Below, piece after piece: positions 1 through 8,560 of a stretch of DNA of 64,000 nt. The stretch spans positions 109,448-173,447 of the forward strand of contig NZ_BOMG01000097.1 of the NCBI RefSeq assembly GCF_016862075.1, in the 5' to 3' direction. A program made the position numbers and the translations under genes. A model generated the notes under the pieces. The model saw nothing but the letters and a program-made list of their open reading frames with translations, was not told the DNA's origin and made no database searches. The stretch is from Actinoplanes couchii. GTDB lineage: Bacteria; Actinomycetota; Actinomycetes; Mycobacteriales; Micromonosporaceae. Positions within the stretch are counted from its first letter, which is position 1. Each line of letters starts with the position of its first letter.

Positions 1-114
1 TTGATGACAGCACAGGTGCTGCATGAGGCAAGGACGATGAAGGCTCTGATCGTCACGCGGGTGCCGGAAGCCTACGGCAGCCACGACGACGTCGCGGTCC
101 AGCTGATCCAGTGA
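1..114 (+). CDS. 3' end of an open frame running in from the left edge (unknown)
   Basis: The first base begins an open frame that reads 37 codons to a TGA. It is either the tail of a gene starting outside the window or, from the ATG at 37, a 25-residue peptide ending DDVAVQLIQ. No domain is recognisable in so short a piece. Confidence 0.3.
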   Translation: MMTAQVLHEARTMKALIVTRVPEAYGSHDDVAVQLIQ

Positions 115-314
115 TTCCGCACGACTGAAATGACACGTGTCCCGGGCCGATCACGGGCGGCCCGGTCTCTGGTTGCTGTGATAACTTCTAGCTGCCGTGC
201 ATGGCCTGCTGCCTGAGGAGGTGAGTCCGATCAACGCTGTTATCGGTCGGGACGACTTCCTCCCCCGCATGGCCTGAGGGAGCGCCCGCAAAGGCACCCT
301 CGAAAGGCCTCTCC
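115..314 (+). other. Intergenic leader before the hydrolase gene, with overlapping short reading frames
   Basis: This 200-base gap holds no full gene. At 201-224 there is a seven-codon frame, MACCLRR, whose last codons form the sequence AGGAGG; a second frame starts at the overlapping GTG (221) and runs to a TGA at 275-277. The Cys-Cys pair is reminiscent of attenuator leader peptides, but there is no clear ribosome site before the first ATG, so this is speculative. Confidence 0.15.
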
Positions 315-989
315 ATGCAGAATTTCTCGGTCGGTGACGTTTCCGCTGTTCTGTGGACTCCCGACGTCTCCGCTACGCCTCCGCTGATCTTTGTCGGTCA
401 TGGTGGTGGGCAGCACAAGCAGCATCCCGCCGTTCTTCACCGGGCTGAGCGGTTCGTGGCCGCGGGCTTCGCCGTCGTGTCGGCGGATGTTCCGAACCAC
501 GGGGACCGGACTCCTGACGAGCGGCTGAATCAGATCGCCGAGACGGTTCGTACCGTTGAGGATCTTGCCCGGTTCCAGGCTCTCGCCGCTGAGCAGACCG
601 TTCCCGAGTGGCAGGCCGTCGTCGACGACGTGCAGGCGCGGATCGGTGCCGGGCCGGTCGGCTACTGGGGTGTGTCGCTGGGCTGTGGGCTCGGGATTCC
701 GTTCGTGGCCGCCGACTCCCGGGTCCGCGCCGCGGTGTTCGGGCTCGCCGGGGCCGTGGCCAACGCCGAGGTCGCGGCGCGGATCACCGTGCCTGTCGAG
801 TTCCTGATCCAGTGGGACGACGAGTGGATTCCGCGGGAGCAGAGCCTGGCCCTGTTCGAGGCGCTGGGTTCGGCGGACAAGACGTTGCACGCGAACCCGG
901 GGAAGCACGCCGATCGGATCCCGGAGCACGAACTGGACAGCCAGGTACGTTTTTTCACCCGGCATCTGATCCCCGCAGAATCCCGCTGA
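315..989 (+). CDS. Alpha/beta hydrolase (dienelactone-hydrolase-like)
   Basis: A 224-residue cytoplasmic serine hydrolase. The strand-turn VGHGGG near residue 28 can supply the oxyanion hole, GVSLG near residue 120 is the nucleophile elbow, the Asp in WDDEWIP is a likely acid, and the His in GKHAD near the C-terminus completes the triad. The length fits a single-domain hydrolase without a large lid. GAAAGG lies seven bases before the ATG, which supports this start. The gene stands alone and is followed by a strong terminator. The substrate cannot be told from sequence. Confidence 0.85.
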   Translation: MQNFSVGDVSAVLWTPDVSATPPLIFVGHGGGQHKQHPAVLHRAERFVAAGFAVVSADVPNHGDRTPDERLNQIAETVRTVEDLARFQALAAEQTVPEWQAVVDDVQARIGAGPVGYWGVSLGCGLGIPFVAADSRVRAAVFGLAGAVANAEVAARITVPVEFLIQWDDEWIPREQSLALFEALGSADKTLHANPGKHADRIPEHELDSQVRFFTRHLIPAESR

Positions 990-1021
990 CAGAACAACCG
1001 GAAGACCCCTTCCGGAAAGAA

Positions 1022-1060
1022 AACGGCCCCGGAACCGACGACGTCGGTTCCGGGGCCGTT
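1022..1060. terminator. Bidirectional terminator hairpin
   Basis: A perfect 18-base inverted repeat (arms beginning AACGGCCCCGG) with a three-base loop sits between the convergent hydrolase and DUF808 genes. It would end transcription from both sides. Confidence 0.85.
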
Positions 1061-1069
1061 CCCGCGGAA

Positions 1070-2185
1070 CTACTTGGTCTCCGGCTCCTCGGCCGACGAG
1101 GACGTCGGGGACGTCGAAGAGGTCGAGGAGGGTGCGGACGGCGAAGCAGACGCCGGCGACGAAGACGCCGCGGGTGAAGCAGGAGACGCCGGCGACTCGG
1201 AAGGCGCCGACGAAGCGGGAGCGGCAGTCCCGGCGGGCGAATCCGACGCAGACGACGATGCGGCGTGTGACTTGCGGTGGAAGGTGAACGTCATGAACAC
1301 CACGATCAGCGCCCCGACGATCAACCCGGCGATAGCGCTGAGCACCGTGTTGACCAGCCACCCCACCAGACCACCCAACGGCCCGGTGGCGTCGTGTGCC
1401 GCCTCTTCCAGGTGGTGCACCGCCCCGTACAGGGTGTGCCATCCGAGCTCATCCACCCCGACGAGCAGGATGTGACCGCCGACCCACAGCATCGCCGCGG
1501 TCCCCACGACGGTCAGCACGGTCAGCACCTTGGGCATCGCCTTGACCAGGCCACGCCCGAAACTCGCGACCCCCTTGTTGTCGCCTTCGGCCAGGCGCAG
1601 GCCGACGTCGTCCATCTTCACGATCAGGCCGACCGCCCCGTACACCAGCACGGTCATCGCCACCGCCACGATGCACAGGATGATCAGCCGGTTCAGGAAG
1701 GGCTGGTCGGTGACGTCGTTCAGCGAGATCACCATGATCTCGGCGGACAGGATCAGGTCGGTCCGGATCGCGCCGGACACCAGGGTCTTCTCGTCCGGCT
1801 GGGCCTGTTTCTCCTCGTGCGCGCCGTGGCCGGAGACCTTGGCCCACACCTTCTCCGCGCCCTCGTAACACAGGTACGCGCCGCCGAGCATCAGCAGCGG
1901 TGTCAGCGCCCAGGGCAGGAACTGGCTGAGCAGCAGAATGATCGGCAGAATGATCAGGAACTTGTTCCGCAACGAGCCCAGGGCGATGCGTTTGACGATC
2001 GGCAGTTCACGTTCGGCCGCGAGCCCTCGCACGTACTGCGGGGTGACGGCCGCATCGTCGATGACCACACCGGCTGCCTTGGAACCGGCTTTGGCTGCTG
2101 CCATCCCGACGTCGTCGAGCGACGCCGCAGCGGCCCGCGCCAGAACCGCCACGTCGTCCAGCAAGGCTGCGAGTCCAGCGCTCAA
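1070..2185 (-). CDS. DUF808 family (YedI-like) inner membrane protein
   Basis: A 371-residue protein whose first part (SAGLAALLDDVAVLARAAA, then RNKFLIILPIILLLSQFLPW) is the hallmark of the DUF808/YedI family. About five or six hydrophobic segments are visible, followed by a low-complexity Ala/Ser/Pro/Glu tail of about 50 residues at the C-terminus, which is probably a disordered cytoplasmic or periplasmic extension. Family members are membrane proteins of unknown function. It is transcribed divergently from the TauE gene, with about 100 bases between the starts. Confidence 0.9.
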   Translation of the reverse strand: MSAGLAALLDDVAVLARAAAASLDDVGMAAAKAGSKAAGVVIDDAAVTPQYVRGLAAERELPIVKRIALGSLRNKFLIILPIILLLSQFLPWALTPLLMLGGAYLCYEGAEKVWAKVSGHGAHEEKQAQPDEKTLVSGAIRTDLILSAEIMVISLNDVTDQPFLNRLIILCIVAVAMTVLVYGAVGLIVKMDDVGLRLAEGDNKGVASFGRGLVKAMPKVLTVLTVVGTAAMLWVGGHILLVGVDELGWHTLYGAVHHLEEAAHDATGPLGGLVGWLVNTVLSAIAGLIVGALIVVFMTFTFHRKSHAASSSASDSPAGTAAPASSAPSESPASPASPAASSSPASASPSAPSSTSSTSPTSSSAEEPETK

Positions 2186-2289
2186 GGAGAAGTCCTCTCA
2201 GATTCGATGAAGCGTTTGTTGCGACTCATTCTCATGCAGCCTTACCCGATCCGCATGACCCCCCTCCGCCGAAAGGGCGCGAATCACCG

Positions 2290-3036
2290 ATGACACCCAC
2301 CGAGGCCGTCCTGTTACTGGGCGGTGGCCTGATCGCCGGCACCGTCAATTCGATCGCCGGCGGCGGCTCCCTGATCACCTTTCCACTGCTGGTCGGGATC
2401 GGTCTGCCGGGAGTCGCCGCCAACGTCAGCAACGCCCTGTCGGTGGCGCCCGGCTACGCTGCCGGGGCCCTCGGCAGCCGCCCTGACCTGGTCGGACAGG
2501 GCAAACGGCTGATCCGCATGATCCCGGCCGCGGTCGCCGGCACCCTGTGCGGAAGCAGTCTGCTGCTGTTGCTGCCCAAGTCGGTTTTCGACCTGGTCGT
2601 GCCGTTTCTGCTACTGCTCGCGGCGGCGATGATGGCGTTCCAGAACAAACTGAAAGCCCTGGCCGGAAACCCGAGGCCCGGAAAGGACGGGATCCTGCTG
2701 CAGGTCGCGGTCTTCTGCTGCGGGCTGTACGGCGGCTACTTCAACGCCGCGATGGGCGTACTGCTGATGGCCGCTCTTGCTCTGGTTCTGGATGAGCCGT
2801 TGCGGCGGATCAGCGCGCTGAAGAACGTCTTCTCCGCCCTGGTCGGCGCGACGACGGTGCTGCTGTACAGCGTGTTCGGGCCGGTGAACTGGGCGGTCGT
2901 GGCGGTGCTGGCCCCGGCGACGATCGTCGGCGGCTATCTCGGGGCGCGACTGGCGCGGCGGCTGCCGTCGGAGGTGCTGCGCTGGACGATCGTGGCGTTC
3001 GCCCTGGTGGTGGCGGTGGTCCTGTTCCTCACTTGA
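2290..3036 (+). CDS. TauE/SafE family sulfite/organosulfonate exporter-like permease
   Basis: A 248-residue polytopic membrane protein. The N-terminal stretch GLIAGTVNSIAGGGSLITFP is the typical TauE/SafE signature, and a second, weaker copy of the repeat (GGYFNAAMGVLLMAAL) follows in the middle, giving seven to eight membrane helices. The family exports sulfite, sulfoacetate and other small anions; the substrate here is unknown. Its last eight bases overlap the 3' end of the convergent SDR gene. Confidence 0.9.
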   Translation: MTPTEAVLLLGGGLIAGTVNSIAGGGSLITFPLLVGIGLPGVAANVSNALSVAPGYAAGALGSRPDLVGQGKRLIRMIPAAVAGTLCGSSLLLLLPKSVFDLVVPFLLLLAAAMMAFQNKLKALAGNPRPGKDGILLQVAVFCCGLYGGYFNAAMGVLLMAALALVLDEPLRRISALKNVFSALVGATTVLLYSVFGPVNWAVVAVLAPATIVGGYLGARLARRLPSEVLRWTIVAFALVVAVVLFLT

Positions 3037-3844
3037 TCCCGGTGGCGGTTTTGAAGGCCACTGCGACTTCCGCGGCCGTACGGTTGAGCACGGTGATCGC
3101 CTCGAACTGCGGGGCCGGGGCGACCACGGTGCGCCGCGGACGCTGCCCGGCCGGCGTCTCCACCAGTGCGACCAGGGCGTCGGTGACCTCGGCCGGGTCG
3201 CCGGGGGTCTGCGCGGAGACTCCGGCCACGTAAGCGCCGAACGCCTCCGCATAGGGTTCGGCCTGCGCGAAGGTGGCGTTGTTGCCGATGTTGGTCGGGT
3301 ACGACGCGGCGTCCAGGATCACCGACTCCACCCCGAACGGCGCCAGCTCGTCGTGCCACGCCTCGGTCAGCGCGGCCAGGGCGGCTTTGCTCGCCGCGTA
3401 CAGCCCGGCGAACGGGGTGGTCACCCGGGCGGCGATCGACCCGATCTGGATCAGAGCGCCGCTGCCCTGGGCGCGCAGGTGGGGCAGGGCGGCGCGGTTG
3501 ACCCGTACCGCGCCGAGGGTGTTGACGTCGAACTGCTGCTGGACCTGCTCGGCGGTGAACGCCTCGACCGGGCCGACGAAGATCCCGCCGGCGTTGTTGA
3601 CGACGATGTCGAGACGCCCCGCCTCGGCGAGCAGTTCGGTGATCGCGCGATCGGCCGACTGCTGGTCGGTGACGTCGAGTTCGATCACCCGTACGCCCAG
3701 AGCAGTGAGATCGGTTTTGGCCTTTTCGTTGCGGCCGTGGATGTCACGGATGCCGGCGAAGACCTGGTGGCCGCGGCTCGCGAGGGCCTCGGCGGTCGCC
3801 CGGCCGAACCCGGTGCTCGCTCCGGTGATCAGCACCACGCTCAT
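3029..3844 (-). CDS. Short-chain dehydrogenase/reductase (classical SDR)
   Basis: A 271-residue NAD(P)-dependent oxidoreductase. It shows the TGASTGFG nucleotide-binding turn at about residue 7, NNAG near residue 85, and the catalytic Ser (IGS) and YAASK (Tyr/Lys) in the second half. The frame could extend upstream, but GGGAGG lies six bases before this ATG and the Rossmann strand begins directly after it. It is divergent from a TetR regulator with a pair of operator-like sites between, so it is the probable target of that repressor. Confidence 0.9.
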   Translation of the reverse strand: MSVVLITGASTGFGRATAEALASRGHQVFAGIRDIHGRNEKAKTDLTALGVRVIELDVTDQQSADRAITELLAEAGRLDIVVNNAGGIFVGPVEAFTAEQVQQQFDVNTLGAVRVNRAALPHLRAQGSGALIQIGSIAARVTTPFAGLYAASKAALAALTEAWHDELAPFGVESVILDAASYPTNIGNNATFAQAEPYAEAFGAYVAGVSAQTPGDPAEVTDALVALVETPAGQRPRRTVVAPAPQFEAITVLNRTAAEVAVAFKTATGIK

Positions 3845-3880
3845 GGTTCTACCTCCCATTTTTCCTGCTCTTCCCTGAAT

Positions 3881-3930
3881 CGGGGTGGTCCCCCGTTTCA
3901 TGCCGGAACACTAACCGGAGTGGCACCCCG
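3881..3930. promoter_or_regulatory. Paired operator-like repeats between the SDR and tetR genes
   Basis: Two imperfect palindromes, CGGGGTGGTCCCCCG (3881-3895) and CGGAGTGGCACCCCG (3916-3930), lie 35 bases apart in the same orientation. The second lies where the -35 region of tetR is expected; a TACGAT -10 at 3944-3949 is seven bases before the tetR ATG, which suggests leaderless mRNA. This arrangement fits autoregulation by the adjacent TetR protein (inference). Confidence 0.5.
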
Positions 3931-3956
3931 TTTGTCAACCGGCTACGATTCCGGCC

Positions 3957-4451
3957 ATGCGATCGGACGCACGCCGCAACTACGAGCGGATCCTGGCCGC
4001 CGCGTCCGCCGAGGTCGCGGTCACCGGCGCCGACGCGTCCCTGGAGAAGATCGCCCGGGACGCCGGCGTCGGCTCGGCGACCCTGCACCGGCACTTCCCC
4101 ACCCGCCAGGCGCTACTGGAAGCGGTCTTCCACGACCGCGTCGAGGTCCTGTGTGCGCAGGCCGCCGAGTTGTCGCTGGCCGACTGGCTGCGCGCGGTCG
4201 CCGAGTACGGCGCGACCACCCGCGGGCTGGCCGCGTCCCTGCTCGCCCCGCCGGCCCCCAGCGGCTGCGAGACGATGCTGTCCGACGCTGGCGGCGCCCT
4301 GCTGCGCCGGGCCCAGCAGGCCGGCGAGATCCGCGCCGACGTCGCCATCATCGACCTGTTGACCCTGGTCAACGCGGTGTCACTGGCCACCCAGGACGGC
4401 CCCGAGGCGATCCGCCTGACGACCCTGGCCCTGAACGGCATCCGCCCGTGA
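3957..4451 (+). CDS. TetR family repressor
   Basis: A 164-residue regulator. The N-terminal helix-turn-helix reads SLEKIARDAGVGSATLHRHF at about residues 28-47, a standard TetR DNA-binding domain; the rest is a short helical ligand-binding domain. It is divergent from the SDR gene and probably represses it and itself. No ribosome site precedes the ATG, consistent with a leaderless message. The TPR gene downstream overlaps its stop codon by four bases (GTGA). Confidence 0.9.
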   Translation: MRSDARRNYERILAAASAEVAVTGADASLEKIARDAGVGSATLHRHFPTRQALLEAVFHDRVEVLCAQAAELSLADWLRAVAEYGATTRGLAASLLAPPAPSGCETMLSDAGGALLRRAQQAGEIRADVAIIDLLTLVNAVSLATQDGPEAIRLTTLALNGIRP

Positions 4452-4942
4452 CCGGCTCGCCTTCATGGGAGCAGCGCGTCGCGCAGTTCTGGGCCACCGC
4501 CTCCCCCGCTGCTCCCGAGGATGCGCTGGAACGGATGCGTGCGCTCGCCGCCGAGCGTGACGACGCGGACGGCCTCTACGAGTGGGCGTCGGTGCACGAC
4601 TTCCTGGGGCGTGAGGCCGAGGCGATCCCGCTGTACGAGCAGGCTCTGGCCGCCGGGCTGCAACCGCCGCGCCGACCGCAAGCGATCATCCAGCTCGGCA
4701 GTTCGCTGCGTAACGTGGGCCGGGCGGCCGAGGCCGTCGAGATGCTGGCCGGGCTGGAACCGGATCCGGTGACCGGTGATGCCGCGCGGGCGTTCCTGGC
4801 CCTGGCGCTGCACGACGCGGGCCGTCCCGACGAGGCGCTACGGGTCGCCTTGCGTGCTCTGGCGGCCACGTTGCCGCTGTACGGGCGCGCGGTCACCGCG
4901 TACGCCGACGATGTGGGTCGTCGACCACTTCCGGGGCATTGA
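4448..4942 (+). CDS. Small tetratricopeptide-repeat protein
   Basis: A 164-residue helical protein translated from a GTG that overlaps the tetR stop. It contains TPR-like pairs such as FLGREAEAIPLYEQALAAGL and GRPDEALRVALRALAATLPL. Proteins of this kind are cytoplasmic and bind partners; the function is unknown. Four-base coupling to tetR suggests co-expression, although many actinobacterial genomes carry similar stand-alone proteins. Confidence 0.8.
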   Translation: MTGSPSWEQRVAQFWATASPAAPEDALERMRALAAERDDADGLYEWASVHDFLGREAEAIPLYEQALAAGLQPPRRPQAIIQLGSSLRNVGRAAEAVEMLAGLEPDPVTGDAARAFLALALHDAGRPDEALRVALRALAATLPLYGRAVTAYADDVGRRPLPGH

Positions 4943-4987
4943 TGGGGCTTTCTATGCTGGACTCCGGGGACGTTCTCGGGAGGCGAC

Positions 4988-5887
4988 ATGCGCCGGTGGA
5001 TCTCGACAGCGATGGTGGCGGCACTTCTTCTGACCGCCGGGTGTACGACGGTGAGCACCGAATCGGACCAGGTGGCGTTGCACTACGACGCCGGCGCGTT
5101 CTCCAGCACCACCTTCCAGGAGTGCGTGACCCAGAACAACCGCACGTGGGACGGGCTCGGCGAGAAGTACTACACGTACCCGGCCGGGCAACGGAACTTC
5201 GACTTCACCGGTGGTGACGACTCGGAGAGTCCCCCGTACACCGTGGTGTCCAAGGACAACCAGGAGATGACGGTGTCCGGCGGACTCACCTTCCACCTGG
5301 ACACCGGGTGCGAACCCGACGGCGGCATGCTGCGCCGGTTCCACGAGGACATCGGCCTGAAATTCCAGCCGGTCATCGACGGCGACGGCAAGACCACCGG
5401 CACGTGGCTGGAGATGCTGCGGTTCTACATCGGGCATCCGCTGAGCCGGGCCTTGGCCGCCGAGGCGCAGAAGTACGACTGGATGGCGCTGTACAACGAC
5501 CCGGAGACCCGGACCCGGTTCGAGGCCGACATCAACGCCAACCTGAGCGCCGCGGTGGTCGCCACGACGGGTGGGAAGGCGTACTTCCTGGACTTCAACC
5601 TGACGTTGCAGAAGCCGCAGCCGCGCAAGGAACTGGTGGACGGCCTGGCCGCCGCGCAGGTGGCGATCACCCAGCGCCAGGCGGTGATCCAGCAGAACGC
5701 CACCGTCGACGAGAAGCTGAAGCAGATCAAGAAGCTGGTCGACGTGCTGGGCCCGGACGGCTACGTCATCTACGAGGTGATGCAGCAGTGCCTGACCGGC
5801 GAGGCCCGAGCGGGTTGCCCCACCTTCCTGCCGGTCCCCAACGGCGGCAACGTGAACCTCCCGGCCCCGGCTCCCGCCTCGACCTGA
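4988..5887 (+). CDS. Exported SPFH/band-7-like lipoprotein
   Basis: A 299-residue protein with a lipoprotein signal peptide (MRRWISTAMVAALLLTAGC; lipobox Cys19). The mature part resembles the SPFH/prohibitin fold: beta-rich up to about residue 200, then a helical region where RQAVIQQNATVDEKLKQIKK fits the coiled coil after an SPFH domain. A Pro/Ala-rich tail ends the protein. It would sit on the outer face of the membrane, unlike most SPFH proteins, which face the cytoplasm. GGGAGG six bases upstream fixes the start. The partner is unknown. Confidence 0.75.
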   Translation: MRRWISTAMVAALLLTAGCTTVSTESDQVALHYDAGAFSSTTFQECVTQNNRTWDGLGEKYYTYPAGQRNFDFTGGDDSESPPYTVVSKDNQEMTVSGGLTFHLDTGCEPDGGMLRRFHEDIGLKFQPVIDGDGKTTGTWLEMLRFYIGHPLSRALAAEAQKYDWMALYNDPETRTRFEADINANLSAAVVATTGGKAYFLDFNLTLQKPQPRKELVDGLAAAQVAITQRQAVIQQNATVDEKLKQIKKLVDVLGPDGYVIYEVMQQCLTGEARAGCPTFLPVPNGGNVNLPAPAPAST

Positions 5888-5934
5888 GATGAAGGAGGTC
5901 CGAACGGGCGGCAGGTTTCGGGCAGGATACGAGG

Positions 5935-7692
5935 ATGGCGTTTCAGACACCGGTCACTGCCGAGGACATCCTTCGAGCGATCCATCAGAAGCAGTATCTG
6001 TTGCCGGCCATCCAGCGAGAGTTCGTCTGGAGCCCTGATCAGATCCGTCGCCTGTTCGACAGTCTCATGCGTGGCTACCCCATCGGCTCGTTCCTGCTGT
6101 GGAAGGTGGACGCCGCAAGCGCCACGGCCTACACCTTCTACGACTTTCTCACCGACTACCACGAGCGTGACAATCCCTACGCCAACAAGGCGACGGTGCC
6201 GACGGGCAGCGGCATCACCGCAGTTCTTGACGGCCAGCAACGGCTGACGGCGCTGAACATCGCAATCTATGGCAGCCACGCCGAAAAACGTAAGCACGCC
6301 TGGTGGAACAACCCGGACGCGTTCCCCAGAAAGCGGCTCTACCTGAACCTCACCCAGGACGCTGTGGAGAACAACGACCTCGGACTCCGCTATGATCTCC
6401 GGTTCCTCACCGAGAAGGAAGCAGCGCCCGAAGCGGACAGTACGGATCGCTGGTACCGGGTAGGTGATGTCCTCACGCTCGAGAACTCGGGCCCGGCCAT
6501 GTACGCGGAACTTCTACGACGCAAGATCGGCATGGAGAACGCCGAACCCTATCAACGCCTGTACGACCTCTTCCGATCTGTCCGAGAACAGAAGCCCGTC
6601 AACTACTACCTCGAAGGCACCCAGGACGCGGACAAGGTTCTGGACATCTTCGTCCGGGTCAACAGCGGCGGAACCACGCTTTCCTACTCGGACCTGCTGC
6701 TGTCGATGGCCACCAACCAGTGGCAGCATCTGGACGCCCGTGAGGAGGTTCGCAAACTTGTTCAGGAGCTGAACAGCGGCGGTTCGCGCATCTTCTCCTT
6801 CTCCAAGGACGTGGTCCTCAAGACAGCGCTGATGGTCGCCGGTGTCGATCTCCGCTTCCAGGTTTCCAACTTTACCCAGACCAACATGCGCAAGGTCGAG
6901 AGCGCCTGGCCCGACACCCGAGGCGCCCTTCTGCGGGCAACCGCCATACTCAACGGCTTCGGTTTCAACGAGCGAACTCTCACCGCAGCCAGCGTCGTGG
7001 TCCCGATCGCCTACTACCTCGCACGGCGCGGCCTCACCGACAACTACCTGACCTCTGGTGCCGACGCTAAAGACCGCCTCGTGCTACGCCAATGGATCAC
7101 CCGTTCGCTGATGAAACGCGGCATCTGGGGATCGGGCCTCGACACCCTTCTGAGTAGGATCCGCGACGCCATCGATGAGGAAGACACGCCCGGCTTTCCC
7201 GGCGCGCGCATCGAGAAGGAGATGGGCGCTCTCGGTAAGACCCTCTCCTTCGAGGCCACCGAGATCGACGATCTGCTTGAACTCAAGTACGGCGGCCAGC
7301 GGACCTTCGCCGCGCTGGCGCTGCTCTACCCGGGTTTGGACTTCGCCAAGCAGTTCCACGAGGACCACATCTTTCCGCGAGCCCGGTTCACTGCGAAAAA
7401 GCTGCGCGATGCGGGTATCTCCCCCGACGCGATCGACGACTACACCGCCCGTATCGACCTTCTGCCGAATCTTCAACTTCTCGGCGGCGTGGCGAACGTC
7501 GAGAAGCAGGCCAAGCTACCCGGAGACTGGCTGACATCCGCGTTCGCCTCCGAAGCGGAAAAGACAACCTACGTCAGCGACAACGATTTGCAGGATCTAC
7601 CCCTGGGCATCGAGGGCTTCGTCGAGTTCTTCGAGACACGTAAGACTCGCATGCGCGAAAGACTGAGTGTGATCCTCGGCGTCGGCGCATAG
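5935..7692 (+). CDS. GmrSD-like DUF262/DUF1524 nuclease-family protein
   Basis: A 585-residue protein with the two-domain layout of GmrS-GmrD fusions. The N-terminal DUF262 (ParB/sulfiredoxin-like NTPase) shows LLPAIQREFVWSPDQIRRLF at residues 22-41 and the DGQQR motif at 99-103. The C-terminal DUF1524 HNH-type nuclease shows HEDH at about 475-478. GmrSD proteins are type IV restriction enzymes cutting modified phage DNA, so an antiphage role is likely but inferred. No methylase or partner is adjacent. The gene appears visibly less GC-rich than its neighbours, which suggests acquisition. A strong terminator follows. Confidence 0.9.
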   Translation: MAFQTPVTAEDILRAIHQKQYLLPAIQREFVWSPDQIRRLFDSLMRGYPIGSFLLWKVDAASATAYTFYDFLTDYHERDNPYANKATVPTGSGITAVLDGQQRLTALNIAIYGSHAEKRKHAWWNNPDAFPRKRLYLNLTQDAVENNDLGLRYDLRFLTEKEAAPEADSTDRWYRVGDVLTLENSGPAMYAELLRRKIGMENAEPYQRLYDLFRSVREQKPVNYYLEGTQDADKVLDIFVRVNSGGTTLSYSDLLLSMATNQWQHLDAREEVRKLVQELNSGGSRIFSFSKDVVLKTALMVAGVDLRFQVSNFTQTNMRKVESAWPDTRGALLRATAILNGFGFNERTLTAASVVVPIAYYLARRGLTDNYLTSGADAKDRLVLRQWITRSLMKRGIWGSGLDTLLSRIRDAIDEEDTPGFPGARIEKEMGALGKTLSFEATEIDDLLELKYGGQRTFAALALLYPGLDFAKQFHEDHIFPRARFTAKKLRDAGISPDAIDDYTARIDLLPNLQLLGGVANVEKQAKLPGDWLTSAFASEAEKTTYVSDNDLQDLPLGIEGFVEFFETRKTRMRERLSVILGVGA

Positions 7693-7698
7693 CGTTAC

Positions 7699-7736
7699 CA
7701 GACGGTGGCCCCGGCGCATGCCGGGGTCACCGTCTG
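7699..7736. terminator. Bidirectional terminator hairpin
   Basis: Arms CAGACGGTGGCCCCGGC and GCCGGGGTCACCGTCTG pair over 17 bases, with one G-T wobble and a four-base loop, between the convergent DUF262 and lectin genes. Confidence 0.85.
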
Positions 7737-7744
7737 TTCCTGCG

Positions 7745-8560
7745 TTAGGGGACGGTCCATTTCTGCGCGCCGGTGCCGTTGCAGGTCCACAGTTGGACGA
7801 CGGTGAAGTCGGCCGAGGAGCCGCCGGTCAGGTCCAGGCACTTGTTGGCGTTCGGGTTCACCAGGTCGCGGGCGCCGCTGGCCACCCACTGCTGGGCGCC
7901 GGTGCCGTTGCACGTCCACAGCTGGATCCTCGTGCCGTCGGCCGTGCCCGAGTTGGCGACGTCCATGCACTTGCCGGCGGTGCGGATCGTGCCGTCGCCC
8001 GGCAGCGTCCACTGCTGGGTGGCATCGCCGGCACACGAGTACAGGTCGATGGCGGTGCCGTCGCCGGTGTTGCCGCCGGCTGCGCCGATGCACTTGCCGG
8101 CCAGGCCGGTGATCGGGCCGGTGCGCCCGCCACCGCTACCGCTGCCGGTGTTGACGAACTTCCAGGTCACCGGGAGTACGCCGGGAGTGTTCGACGGATC
8201 GGTGGAGGCGAACTGTGCGAACGCCGCCTGGCTCAGGTCGATGTGGGTGGCGGCGCAGGACGGGCACTTGTCCTTCACCGGCACCGTGATCGTCCGGCCG
8301 TTGTAGGTGACCTCGACGCTGATGCCCTGGCAGATCGGGTCGAGGTTCGGGTTCGCCGTGGTCCACCAGGTGTACGAGACCGCGACGAGCATCTCGGTGG
8401 CGGCGTTGATCGGGGTGCCGCAGGACCCGTACCCGGCGTCGTTGTAGAAGGTGGTCTTGCCGTTCTGGATCTGGCCGATCGGGACGGCTGCCGACGCGGG
8501 ACTCGACGGCAGCAGTACCGCGACCAGCATCGCCACGACGGCCAGGATGCGGGTGCCCAT
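7745..8560 (-). CDS. Secreted SPI/expansin-like double-psi barrel protein with ricin-B lectin domain
   Basis: A 271-residue secreted protein. A signal peptide ending at ASA (about residue 25) leads to a double-psi beta-barrel (GKTTFYNDAGYGSCGTPI, then CPSC and THIDLSQAAF), resembling the Streptomyces papain inhibitor SPI and bacterial expansin-like proteins. After a Gly/Ser linker comes a ricin-B (CBM13-type) beta-trefoil with QQW repeats. Its ATG overlaps the TGA of the chitinase gene by one base, so translation is probably coupled. Likely roles are cell-wall or chitin binding and loosening, or protease inhibition; the sequence does not decide. Confidence 0.88.
   Translation of the reverse strand: MGTRILAVVAMLVAVLLPSSPASAAVPIGQIQNGKTTFYNDAGYGSCGTPINAATEMLVAVSYTWWTTANPNLDPICQGISVEVTYNGRTITVPVKDKCPSCAATHIDLSQAAFAQFASTDPSNTPGVLPVTWKFVNTGSGSGGGRTGPITGLAGKCIGAAGGNTGDGTAIDLYSCAGDATQQWTLPGDGTIRTAGKCMDVANSGTADGTRIQLWTCNGTGAQQWVASGARDLVNPNANKCLDLTGGSSADFTVVQLWTCNGTGAQKWTVP

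Noticed and set aside
2186..2289. Possible Fur/Zur-like box between DUF808 and TauE
   Set aside because: TGAGAATGAGTCGCAAC has only a loose match to actinobacterial metal-box consensus; not supportable.
3353..4942. 529-residue frame across the SDR and tetR genes
   Set aside because: Only the part after 4448 is protein-like (the TPR gene); the rest is an antisense or off-frame shadow of the SDR and TetR genes.
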